Source: Planctomycetota bacterium (GTDB lineage: Bacteria > Planctomycetota > Phycisphaerae > UBA1845). Taken from it: a DNA stretch of 28,167 bases. The stretch's first letter is position 1. The number at the start of each line of letters is the position of its first letter. Made by a program: the position numbers and the translations under genes. Under the pieces are notes generated by a model, which was not told the DNA's origin, ran no database searches, and saw nothing but the letters and a program-made list of their open reading frames with translations. Of the stretch, positions 15,687 to 23,218 are shown one piece after another. Location: assembly GCA_024278775.1 (NCBI GenBank), contig JAJRSP010000215.1, positions 1 through 28,167 on the forward strand. Direction: 5' to 3'.

Positions 15687-18362
15687 TCACGGTTGCCGAA
15701 AACCCTCCGCACGAACGCCGGTCGAATCAATCACCACCTCAACCGCACCCACATCGGCCGTGTTCCACAGAACCGCATCCGCCGTGATCTTGGCTAATCC
15801 GTTGATCGTCTCCGCCATCCGCTCACCGCTGGAACGGATCACCGTGGCGGCACCTACCGCCTTGAAAAAGTCGGCCGAGCTGCGTCGGACACTCCCGTGA
15901 TGCGGGGCCAAAAGCACATCCGCGTGTAGATCGCCACGCTCAAGCAGCGCCCGCTGCGCCCTGTCCTCGATATCACCGGCCAACATGATGGACCGCCCGG
16001 CGTAAGAAATCCGCAACACCGTAGACATCTCATTGTTCGCCCACTCAAGCGCATGACCGCCCGGCGGCCACAGCCACTCAAACGTCGCGCCACCGTATGA
16101 CCAGTTTCGCTCCGTACCCTTAAGCGGAATTTCGCGGCAGCCGGCTGCCGACATAAGATGACGCCAACGATCCACGAACGACCCCGGCCGCGCATCCCGA
16201 TCGAAATGCGCATTTGTGAACACTACGCTGCACGGCACTTCGGAAACCACGCCGGGCAGACCGCTGTAGTGATCGAGATTGGCGTGGCTCACATACACTC
16301 GATCTATACGCCGAATACCGCGTTGACGAAGAAACGGCACGACCACATCACGCCCCACGTTGATCGGTCCCAGCGTGCCGGCATCGTACAACACCGTCTC
16401 CCCCTCCGGCAGCTCCAACACAATCGCCGTACCGGCCCCCACGTCCAACACGGTCATGGTGAGACGGTCACGTACGCGCTGCGGCCAAACGTACACGGTG
16501 AGAAGCATCACGGCGCAAGCCGCGGTACCGGCCGGAACCCGCCACGCCCCACGACGGGGTCGTTCGGCCACCGCCTCACACTCGGGCAGTGGTATCGGCG
16601 TGGGTTCGGATACGGGCATGGGCGCGGGCACAGGTACGGGCGCTCGGTGTGATGGGTCATAGTCACGCCGCCAATAGAACACGATGGCGATCAACGCACC
16701 GTAGTAGCCACACAACACCCACCACCTCGGCGCAACCGTAGGTACTGAGGCGTATGGCAACGAGCCCAAGGCGTCGGCCAGCCGGACGGCGATGGAGTCG
16801 AGTGAATCCACGAACAGGGTCAGCGGCGGCATCAGTTGCGGCACCACCATGGCCAGCACGAGCTTCGCGAACCCTGCGAGCATCAGGACGGTCAGCACGG
16901 GGAACATCACCAGCGACGCGATCACGCCGTAGGGATGGATTCTGCCAAAATAGCAAGCCACAATGGGTGCCGTCGCCAGCCACGCCGCCGCCGATACGAG
17001 CAACGCGCCATACAGACGCCAGCAGAACCAGCGCCACGAGGAGTGAACCATCCGAGAAAACGGCGATCGCCCGCCGGCAATCATCCGAGCGAAGGCCGCC
17101 TGATTGTCGTTGGGCTTGGTGGAAGAAGCCCACGAGGCCCGCACGCTCCTGACGCACGCCTGGATCGCGGCCGGCAAGAAGCAGATCCCGATGACGGCCG
17201 CCGTGGACAACTGATAGCCCACGTCAAAGATCATGCCGGGGTCGATCGCACCAAGGATGATCACCGTGGCGGATATCCAATTCAGACAAGCCGTCTCGCG
17301 ATAGATCCAGCAGGCCAGGAAGTAAATCTCCGCGATCACCGACGAGCGCATAATCGACGGGCGCGGGTCGGCGATGAGCGCATACATCGCAACGACCGCC
17401 ATCAGCACGGCCAGCCGCTTTCGCCCCGACACACCCAGCCAGCGGCAGCCTACCCCGGCGATCAGGATGACGATCACGATGTGAACCCCGCTCACCGCGA
17501 GAAAATGGGCACAGCCCGCGCGAATGAAAATATCGTTGATCTCCCGATCCAAGCGGGAGCGATGGCCGAGCACCATGGCCGTGAGCAGCCCGGCTTCCGT
17601 ATCGCAGCTCGTGACAAGATCATCCACGAGCCAACCGCGAAGCCGGTGACGGGTGTGCTTCACCAGCCGACCCCACCAGGACGTGGCCGTCCGATCGATC
17701 CGACGGACGTTCTCCCGATGCGGGGTCACCAGCGTCGCCACTACGCCGCTGCGGCGCATGTACGCCGCCCAATCAAACGCGCCGGGATTGCCCGGCTCAC
17801 GAAGCCGAAAGAGACGACCGAAGACCGCCACCCGCTCGCCTTCGTTCAAGTCGAGCAGCGCCTCTCGTACCGTCACGCGCAGACGTCCGCCGATATCAGC
17901 CCATCCCGAACCCACCTCGATCGTTTCGACATCCACTAAGAAAGTCGTACGCTCGGCGCGAAACGCGCGCACCGACAGCGGACCGGGGTCACTCCGGCGT
18001 AGCCTGGGCAGTGAGGTAACCACTCCGCGAACGCGCACGACGAATCCGCGTTCCGTCGCAAAACGCTCGACCGTGTCTTGCGGCGATACCCGGCGTATGT
18101 GATGCACCAACCCACCGGTAGCCGCTCCGACCGCAAGTACGGCGACTGGAATCACCAGAGGTATCGCTCGCTTGGCGAGGAATAGAGCCACGGCCACAAG
18201 CGTAGCGAGGAGAAGAATCGCCGGAAAAAGATAAGGCGGCGGATCGCACCGCGCATCAACCATCGTGCCGAGCACAAACCCCAAAGCGACCAGTGCCAGC
18301 GGCGCGACGGACATGATCGGGGGCAGGCTCGTACCAGACTGCTCTCCAGGTGAGCGTGACAT
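15687..18362 (-). CDS. comEC: ComEC/Rec2-family DNA uptake channel protein (891 aa)
   Basis: Inner-membrane channel for single-stranded DNA entry during natural transformation. Residues 20-90 hold N-terminal membrane helices, 100-225 the soluble OB-like domain (DUF4131), and 250-560 the Competence domain with many helices and the motif AHFLAVSGVHIVI (285-297). A Pro-rich linker (about 573-594, alternating P-V/P-A/P-M) and one more helix (610-625) precede the metallo-beta-lactamase-like domain (635-891) with LDVGAGTA, SHANLDHYSG (692-701), LAGDIE (794-799) and LLAPHHGS (817-824). The metal motif has Asn where SHxDxDH is usual. The ATG at 18362 has AGGA nine bases upstream. No other competence genes are in view. 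It is divergent from the glycosyltransferase operon. Confidence 0.94.
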   Translation of the reverse strand: MSRSPGEQSGTSLPPIMSVAPLALVALGFVLGTMVDARCDPPPYLFPAILLLATLVAVALFLAKRAIPLVIPVAVLAVGAATGGLVHHIRRVSPQDTVERFATERGFVVRVRGVVTSLPRLRRSDPGPLSVRAFRAERTTFLVDVETIEVGSGWADIGGRLRVTVREALLDLNEGERVAVFGRLFRLREPGNPGAFDWAAYMRRSGVVATLVTPHRENVRRIDRTATSWWGRLVKHTRHRLRGWLVDDLVTSCDTEAGLLTAMVLGHRSRLDREINDIFIRAGCAHFLAVSGVHIVIVILIAGVGCRWLGVSGRKRLAVLMAVVAMYALIADPRPSIMRSSVIAEIYFLACWIYRETACLNWISATVIILGAIDPGMIFDVGYQLSTAAVIGICFLPAAIQACVRSVRASWASSTKPNDNQAAFARMIAGGRSPFSRMVHSSWRWFCWRLYGALLVSAAAWLATAPIVACYFGRIHPYGVIASLVMFPVLTVLMLAGFAKLVLAMVVPQLMPPLTLFVDSLDSIAVRLADALGSLPYASVPTVAPRWWVLCGYYGALIAIVFYWRRDYDPSHRAPVPVPAPMPVSEPTPIPLPECEAVAERPRRGAWRVPAGTAACAVMLLTVYVWPQRVRDRLTMTVLDVGAGTAIVLELPEGETVLYDAGTLGPINVGRDVVVPFLRQRGIRRIDRVYVSHANLDHYSGLPGVVSEVPCSVVFTNAHFDRDARPGSFVDRWRHLMSAAGCREIPLKGTERNWSYGGATFEWLWPPGGHALEWANNEMSTVLRISYAGRSIMLAGDIEDRAQRALLERGDLHADVLLAPHHGSVRRSSADFFKAVGAATVIRSSGERMAETINGLAKITADAVLWNTADVGAVEVVIDSTGVRAEGFRQP

Positions 18363-18448
18363 GAGGCGTCATCCTACCGCAAACCCACGTGCATTCCACT
18401 CTTTTCTCGCTGAGATACCGTCGCTTTGTGCCGAGAGGGCGCGTCTCG

Positions 18449-18477
18449 TTGACGATTCACGAAACATCACTCATAAT
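18449..18477 (+). promoter_or_regulatory. Sigma-70-type promoter of the glycosyltransferase operon
   Basis: TTGACG (18449-18454), a 17-bp spacer, CATAAT (18472-18477): five of six matches at each box with ideal spacing. Transcription would start near 18484, giving a leader of about 50 nt. It lies in the divergent comEC-glycosyltransferase gap. Confidence 0.5.
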
Positions 18478-18535
18478 CCGGCACGTGGTTTCGATTGTCG
18501 GAACGCGCCTTCACCGATAATACGGGCATCAATCA

Positions 18536-19849
18536 TTGGTTATCGCACTGTTTGGCTTGTGGATTATCACCGGCGGCCTCGCCGGTGCCGTCTGGCTCGT
18601 ACGTCTGAAGTATCTACGCGTGTCTATCCAGCAGCGGCAGTTGCTCACACCCACGAGCTTTGAGGGGGTTCCGGCTGCCCCCCCCCGGCTCTCCGTGTTG
18701 GTGGCCGCCAAAGATGAAGAAGACAATATCGAAACCTGTATCGAAACGCTGCTCGATCAGGACTATCCGAATTACGAACTGATCGCCATCGATGACCGCA
18801 GCACCGACCGCACACCGGAGTTGCTCAAACGGCTGGCGGAACGCAGCGGCGGCCGCCTCCGCGTCGTCACCGTCACCGAGCTGCGCGACGGCTGGTTCGG
18901 CAAGAACAACGCGATGCGAGAGGGTGTGGACATCGCGGATGGCGAGTGGCTGCTGTTTATGGACGCCGACTGCCGTCAGCTCTCGCGACGTACCCTTTCG
19001 GTCGGCATGCACGACGCCCTCAAACACCGGGTCGGCATGATGAGCATGCAGCCCATGCTCGACACACCCACGTGGTGGGAAAAAATCATCCAGCCGGTCT
19101 GCTCACTCGTGCTGATGATCTGGTTCGTACCGCAAAAGGTCAACGATCCTAACCGAAAGGCCGCCTACGCCACCGGGATGTTCATGCTCTTTTCGAGGGC
19201 GTGTTATGATGCAATTGGCGGACACGATCGTGTGCGCACTCACGTGAATGAGGACATTCATCTCGCCCGCCACGTCAAGCGTAGCGGATACCGGTTACGT
19301 CTGACCGAAAACGACGGGCTGTACCGCGTGCGTATGTATACCTCTCTGCCCGAGGCGTTTCGCGGCTGGGCGCGTATCTTCTTCGGCTCACTCACCACAG
19401 TCCGCCGGATCACGTTTTCGGCCAGCTCACTCTTCTGGTATGCGATGTTTCCCTGGGCTTGCCTGGTGGTCGCATTGGTCGGGATGTCGCATGCACCGGA
19501 GAAAACGGCGTTGGGGTGGCAGTTGGCCGTAGCGGCGTGGGGCTTTGCGGTCGTGTGTATGCAGATCATGCTGTGGCGCTTCTACGCCCTGGTCTACACG
19601 CCACGGCTATGGTCGCTCACCTTCGTCATGGGGACGATCGCGGCGTTGGTTATGCTCACCAGTTCACTCCTACAGGCCGTCGGTTGGAAGGGAACCACCT
19701 GGCGCGGAACTACGTATCACGGTAACCGGGTGGCACCTTCCCCGGATCGTGCCGCCCCGGTAGTATTACCAGAAACCGATACGGCCGGGGCTGCGCCGCC
19801 CGAAACCGCAGATCCCAAGGCCACCGGTGCAGAGATCGCCACGCGATAA
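18536..19849 (+). CDS. Membrane-bound family 2 glycosyltransferase (437 aa)
   Basis: Transfers a sugar from a nucleotide-sugar to an unknown, probably lipid, acceptor at the cytoplasmic membrane. An N-terminal helix (about 3-24) is followed by a GT-A domain: VLVAAKDEEDNIE (54-66), IDDRSTDRT (85-93), the metal-binding DAD in MDADC (142-146), NED in HVNEDIHLARH (236-246) as the likely catalytic acid/base region, and RGWARIFFGS in place of QxxRW (276-285). C-terminal helices lie at about 296-315, 325-346 and 360-384. The architecture resembles the hopanoid-associated HpnB and CrtQ-like carotenoid glycosyltransferases, so a polyisoprenoid or lipid acceptor is plausible but not shown. The start is a TTG at 18536, the only start codon between the upstream TAA (18518) and the first helix; no Shine-Dalgarno is seen. 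The next gene begins 6 bases after the stop. Confidence 0.88.
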   Translation: MVIALFGLWIITGGLAGAVWLVRLKYLRVSIQQRQLLTPTSFEGVPAAPPRLSVLVAAKDEEDNIETCIETLLDQDYPNYELIAIDDRSTDRTPELLKRLAERSGGRLRVVTVTELRDGWFGKNNAMREGVDIADGEWLLFMDADCRQLSRRTLSVGMHDALKHRVGMMSMQPMLDTPTWWEKIIQPVCSLVLMIWFVPQKVNDPNRKAAYATGMFMLFSRACYDAIGGHDRVRTHVNEDIHLARHVKRSGYRLRLTENDGLYRVRMYTSLPEAFRGWARIFFGSLTTVRRITFSASSLFWYAMFPWACLVVALVGMSHAPEKTALGWQLAVAAWGFAVVCMQIMLWRFYALVYTPRLWSLTFVMGTIAALVMLTSSLLQAVGWKGTTWRGTTYHGNRVAPSPDRAAPVVLPETDTAGAAPPETADPKATGAEIATR

Positions 19850-19855
19850 AACGTC

Positions 19856-20479
19856 GTGACTCAAGAAAGCGTCATCCCGGAAAAGCTCCAAGAGGGGCTC
19901 GACCTCATCAAACAGGAGGATCCAGCCTCCTGGTTCGATCTATCCGACTGGCGCGTCAAGGCGTTTTTGATTCTCCTGGCGAGTCTCTTCGTGCTTTGGG
20001 TGTTCCGGCGGCTTCGCCACGCGATTCGGCGTATGCGACCGCCGAAGCTCCACCCCAAGCTGCAGAAGTACGGCGCGAACTACGGCGAACCAACCCCGGC
20101 CATGCTCGCCCAACGCCGTAAAGAGGCGGACAAGATTCTCGCCACCTCCAGCACACCAACGATCACCGGGTATGAAGTCACGGAACAAATCGAGACGGTT
20201 TTTGTCGACGGGTTCCGCAGACCGGAAGACTCGCTCGAAGGACTGAAAGCCGCAGCGGCCATGAAAGGTGCCAACGCCGTGACCAACGTCCGTCATGAAC
20301 GAAACGCTTCCGACAAACTCAGCGCAAGCGGCGACGCCGTAATCGTACGGAAGCTGGTCCAAACCGCACCAACCAACGCCCGGCCCGACACACCGTCAGA
20401 CCCATTACCCGATGCGACAACAGACGATATCGACGATGTCCGGGACACGACAGACCCAAGTGATCCACCACCCCCGTGA
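19856..20479 (+). CDS. Membrane-anchored protein with YbjQ-like domain (207 aa)
   Basis: No named gene is recognised. A short N-terminal amphipathic segment is followed by one transmembrane helix (about 35-50, KAFLILLASLFVLWVF) with a basic flank (RRLRHAIRRMR), so the C-terminal part should be cytoplasmic. Residues 100-168 (ITGYEVTEQIETVFVDG... LKAAAAMKGANAVTNVRHE... SGDAVIVRKL) resemble the second half of the YbjQ/DUF74 small domain, which has a similar GA-A-V ... G-AV pattern. The tail (170-207) is Pro/Asp/Thr-rich and disordered. The start is GTG 19856, six bases after the glycosyltransferase stop, and the end overlaps the next start (GTGA), so translation is probably coupled across all three genes. 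The function is unknown; the YbjQ match is a pattern judgement at moderate confidence. Confidence 0.75.
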   Translation: MTQESVIPEKLQEGLDLIKQEDPASWFDLSDWRVKAFLILLASLFVLWVFRRLRHAIRRMRPPKLHPKLQKYGANYGEPTPAMLAQRRKEADKILATSSTPTITGYEVTEQIETVFVDGFRRPEDSLEGLKAAAAMKGANAVTNVRHERNASDKLSASGDAVIVRKLVQTAPTNARPDTPSDPLPDATTDDIDDVRDTTDPSDPPPP

Positions 20480-21060
20480 ACGACCAAAGACCACCGAATC
20501 CACCGACCGCCCACCATGACGTCTCCACTTCGCCACGGGCCTTCGTTTCGGCCAGCGGTCTCGTGTTTCAGACGGTGGGTGCGGTGTTTTTGCTCGGTGC
20601 CTGCGGCTTCTGGTCGCTCAGCGGGCGCATCGCTCCGGAAGCTACGGCCGACGTAGACACCTGGACCGACCTGCTCACACGGGAACACGCCGGGATCGCG
20701 GCGATGAGCGTTGGATTGCTGACGACGTTTCTTGGGGGCATCGCACTGGCCACGGTGGGCTTGGGACTAACCGGTCAGACGCGACGCAGCGGCATCCTGG
20801 CCGTCATCGTCTCTCTCGTGGTGACCTGTGTCTACGCAGTGATCGCCGGCGTCCTCGTTCTGGTCGCCGGATTGGCTTTGCCCGCGGTGGTTTCCATCGC
20901 GTTCGCGCTGGTCTGCGCCGTGCTGTTTGTGCTGGCCGCCCACAGCGCCTCGCTGCTCAAACGGTACCCACCGCCGCCGGACCAGAACAAAGCCACCAAG
21001 GCGTTTCTCGACGAACATGACCGACAAAGGGCCGAGCGCCTCCGCCGAGAATCCCTGTAA
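20476..21060 (+). CDS. Hypothetical membrane protein with about four helices (194 aa)
   Basis: Not recognised. A Pro/His-rich cytoplasmic head (1-20) precedes hydrophobic helices at about 24-48, 73-98, 105-131 and 134-157, with a loop between the first two (SGRIAPEATADVDTWTDLL) that is probably outside. A charged tail (162-194, Lys/Arg/Asp/Glu) lies in the cytoplasm. The GTG start at 20476 overlaps the stop of the preceding gene in a GTGA arrangement, a strong sign of translational coupling. It is the last gene of the three-gene glycosyltransferase operon and may be a membrane partner of the enzyme or of the YbjQ-like protein. No catalytic motif is visible. Confidence 0.75.
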   Translation: MNDQRPPNPPTAHHDVSTSPRAFVSASGLVFQTVGAVFLLGACGFWSLSGRIAPEATADVDTWTDLLTREHAGIAAMSVGLLTTFLGGIALATVGLGLTGQTRRSGILAVIVSLVVTCVYAVIAGVLVLVAGLALPAVVSIAFALVCAVLFVLAAHSASLLKRYPPPPDQNKATKAFLDEHDRQRAERLRRESL

Positions 21061-21154
21061 GCCAACCCCGTCCTCCGCTTGCTCGATTACCCACCGGAAG
21101 GATACCGCGTATTTCGATCGATCACGGGTCCCATGGCGTCTGCCGCAATCCGGT

Positions 21155-21160
21155 TATAAT
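21155..21160 (+). promoter_or_regulatory. Consensus -10 box before the secreted repeat protein
   Basis: A perfect TATAAT about 67 bases before the next start codon. The -35 region at 16-18 bp is poor (around CCATGGC). Transcription would begin near 21167, upstream of a strong hairpin. Confidence 0.35.
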
Positions 21161-21179
21161 GGTCGTAGGATGTGTAGTC

Positions 21180-21196
21180 CGGGCCGGATCGGCCCG
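21180..21196 (+). promoter_or_regulatory. GC-rich leader hairpin
   Basis: CGGGCCG and CGGCCCG form a perfect 7-bp stem with a 3-base GAT loop. It lies between the TATAAT box and the AGGAG ribosome binding site (21212-21216). There is no T-tract, so it is not a terminator in this orientation; it may protect the 5' end of the mRNA. Confidence 0.35.
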
Positions 21197-21226
21197 TAAG
21201 ACCAACACCGCAGGAGTCGGAGTATC

Positions 21227-22531
21227 ATGCAAACAAACACAGTTTCGAAGACGAACGTTCCACCAACGCCGGAAGGCCCTGCTTGCGTTGGGAGGTACAT
21301 GGTAGTAGCCGCGCGAAACACGACTCGCGGAACCCGGTCGATTCTCCCGCCTCTGAAAAGAGGAGCCACCCGTCGAATCAAGTTGGCCCAAGCACTAATC
21401 ATACTGGCACTAATCATACTGGGCGTCTGCTCCACCGGCATCGCGGCCCCACGGGTTCCGCTTGATCTGGCAGCGCGCACGGCCGCCCATGATTCGGTCG
21501 CCGCCGCGTTGAAGTATCTCGATGCCTCACAACATGCGTCAGGTGGGTGGGAAGCCTTCGGCCAACCCCACCTCGGCGTCACCGCACTGGTCGCGAAGTG
21601 CTTCGTGCAGGACAATCGGTATGGCCCGAAACACCCCACGACCAAACGCGCCCTCGCTTTTGTATTGAAACACGTGCAACCGGACGGCGGCATCTACGTA
21701 CCGGACGAGGGGCTGCGCAACTACTACACCAGTGTCGCGCTCATGGCACTCTCAGCGACCGGTGACCCCGCCTACGCCAAGACGATCAAAAACGCCCAGG
21801 ATTTCCTGCGCAAACTCCAATGGGACAGCGGTGAGGGGTACGAACGCGATAGCCCGTGGTATGGCGGGCAGGGATACGGACGCCACAAACGCCCCGATCT
21901 TTCCAACACCCAGATGATGCTGGAGGCACTGCACCAAAGCGGCTTACCGCCCGAAGACCCGGCGTATCAAAAGGCGATGGTGTTCATCACCCGGTGTCAG
22001 ATGCTCGGCACGGCCAACGATCAGCCCTTTGCGGCCGGGGCCACCGACGGCGGCTTTATCTACACCCCCGCCAACGACGGTGAGTCCAAAGCGGGCACGG
22101 AGGTTACCGGCGACAAACCGCGACTGCGAAGCTACGGCACGATGACCTACGCCGGGTTCAAGAGCATGCTCTACGCCAAGCTCGCCCGCGACGACCCGCG
22201 CGTCACGGCCGCCGCCGACTGGATCCAGCGACACTATACGCTCGACCACAACCCCAACATGCCTGGCGAGCAATCAAAACAGGGGTTGTATTACTACTAC
22301 CACCTCTTCTCGCGAGCCATGCAGGCCTGGGGAAAGGAGGTCATCCACGACGGCTCCCATAACCCGCGATACTGGCGGGCCGAGCTGTGCGAGAAACTCC
22401 GCACGCTCCAACGGAAAGACGGTAGCTGGGTCAACGAGTCCGATCACTGGTACGAAGGCAATCCGCATCTGGTCACGGCCTACGCGGTGCTGGCGATCCA
22501 AACGGCCCTCGCTCCACCCGAACGGCCATAG
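21227..22531 (+). CDS. Secreted prenyltransferase/squalene-oxidase-repeat protein (434 aa)
   Basis: An alpha/alpha-toroid protein of the terpene cyclase fold. It has an unusual N-terminus: about 50 polar residues, a basic RGATRRIK, then a hydrophobic core (about 53-74) ending GIAA, read as a long-n-region signal peptide or anchor. The rest (85-430) has repeated toroid segments such as SGGWEAFG, DGGIYVPDEG, QGYGRHKRPDLSNTQMMLEA, DGGFIYTPANDG and DGSWVNESDHW, typical QW-type repeats. No DxDD acid motif of squalene-hopene cyclase is present, so cyclase activity is unlikely; it is better read as a periplasmic binding or structural toroid, a family common in planctomycetes. The start at 21227 has AGGAG ten bases upstream. 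Part of the signal core is a perfect 15-bp tandem duplication. Confidence 0.85.
   Translation: MQTNTVSKTNVPPTPEGPACVGRYMVVAARNTTRGTRSILPPLKRGATRRIKLAQALIILALIILGVCSTGIAAPRVPLDLAARTAAHDSVAAALKYLDASQHASGGWEAFGQPHLGVTALVAKCFVQDNRYGPKHPTTKRALAFVLKHVQPDGGIYVPDEGLRNYYTSVALMALSATGDPAYAKTIKNAQDFLRKLQWDSGEGYERDSPWYGGQGYGRHKRPDLSNTQMMLEALHQSGLPPEDPAYQKAMVFITRCQMLGTANDQPFAAGATDGGFIYTPANDGESKAGTEVTGDKPRLRSYGTMTYAGFKSMLYAKLARDDPRVTAAADWIQRHYTLDHNPNMPGEQSKQGLYYYYHLFSRAMQAWGKEVIHDGSHNPRYWRAELCEKLRTLQRKDGSWVNESDHWYEGNPHLVTAYAVLAIQTALAPPERP
21392..21421 (+). repeat. Perfect 15-bp tandem duplication inside the signal sequence
   Basis: Two identical copies of GCACTAATCATACTG (21392-21406 and 21407-21421) encode ALIIL twice in the hydrophobic core. 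Identity at every third position points to a recent slippage duplication that kept the frame. Confidence 0.95.
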
Positions 22532-22535
22532 ACCG

Positions 22536-22553
22536 CGCGCCGGCTTTGGCGCG
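22536..22553 (+). terminator. GC-rich hairpin after the repeat-protein stop (weak terminator candidate)
   Basis: CGCGCC and GGCGCG form a 6-bp stem around GGCTTT, five bases past the stop codon. No T-tract follows, so intrinsic termination would be poor; it may act in 3' end protection or be chance in GC-rich DNA. Confidence 0.3.
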
Positions 22554-22573
22554 GGCGCGCATCCGTGTACACT
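22546..22573 (+). promoter_or_regulatory. Promoter candidate giving a leaderless transcript
   Basis: TTGGCG (22546-22551), a 16-bp spacer, TACACT (22568-22573). The -10 box ends only seven bases before the ATG at 22581, so transcription would start at or next to the start codon. This fits the absence of any Shine-Dalgarno before that gene. Confidence 0.3.
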
Positions 22574-22580
22574 GTTCACC

Positions 22581-23135
22581 ATGACGGACGAACGCACCAA
22601 CGAACCGGACCTGGCTCCGAAGCGGGAAAGCAGCACAGAAACGCCACCGCCGGCCGCGGCCCCTGAGCCTGAAGTGTCGGACTCGACATCCGCAGCACCT
22701 ACTCCGAAAAAAAACCAACCAACCGGCTCCTCCAGCGTCGATCAGCGCCCACCGAACCGCGCGACCGCCACGGATGACAGCACGGATGTGGGCACGCTCT
22801 CCGAAGAGCCGGTCGGAGCGCCGACACCACCGATTCCCCAGCGCCGCGCCGGAGATTGGCAGGCCGAAATGTCCGCCCGCCGTATCGCCATCGAGCTTCG
22901 AAAGATTGAGACCATTATCCGCGAACTGCTGCAAGACCGGGATCTCCGGAGAAGGCGCAAGCTGGCCGGCACCTATCGGTGGCGTGAACTAGAGGATGAT
23001 CTGAATGAGCTGCGCACCAGCCGCCGGGTGGATCCGGACACGATCAACGAAATCCAGCGGCTCGTCTATCGGCGACATTTCCTGTTCACCCAGCTTCGTT
23101 TCGCCGCAGCGACCCGACCCACGTGGAACACCTGA
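22581..23135 (+). CDS. Hypothetical protein, disordered N-terminus and charged helical C-terminus (184 aa)
   Basis: Not recognised. Residues 1-88 are low-complexity (Pro, Thr, Ser, Glu, Asp), without signal peptide or membrane segment. Residues 90-175 form a probably helical, strongly charged domain (WQAEMSARRIAIELRKIE, IIRELLQDRDLRRRRKLAG, WRELEDDLNELR, INEIQRLVYRRHFLF) that could be a coiled coil or protein-binding module. There is no Shine-Dalgarno; the promoter candidate next to the ATG suggests leaderless translation. It is convergent with the HAD-phosphatase gene, 83 bases away, with no clear terminator between. The even charge pattern and codon bias similar to its neighbours support a real gene, but nothing shows its role. 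Confidence 0.65.
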   Translation: MTDERTNEPDLAPKRESSTETPPPAAAPEPEVSDSTSAAPTPKKNQPTGSSSVDQRPPNRATATDDSTDVGTLSEEPVGAPTPPIPQRRAGDWQAEMSARRIAIELRKIETIIRELLQDRDLRRRRKLAGTYRWRELEDDLNELRTSRRVDPDTINEIQRLVYRRHFLFTQLRFAAATRPTWNT

Positions 23136-23218
23136 CGCTGGGAACACCGGACGCAAACGTGAACCATACTACCCACGCGCAGCCAACCAAGTTGAAGATT
23201 CGTGCGCAACACCACACC

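Noticed and set aside
16836..17939. 367-codon plus-strand open frame opposite comEC
   Set aside because: His/Arg/Asp-rich antisense shadow; the minus strand encodes the conserved Competence domain.
21227..22531. Squalene-hopene cyclase
   Set aside because: It is secreted, too short (434 aa against about 630) and lacks the catalytic DxDD motif; only the toroid repeats are shared.
23136..23218. Shared terminator between the convergent genes
   Set aside because: No stem followed by a T- or A-tract was found in the 83 bases.
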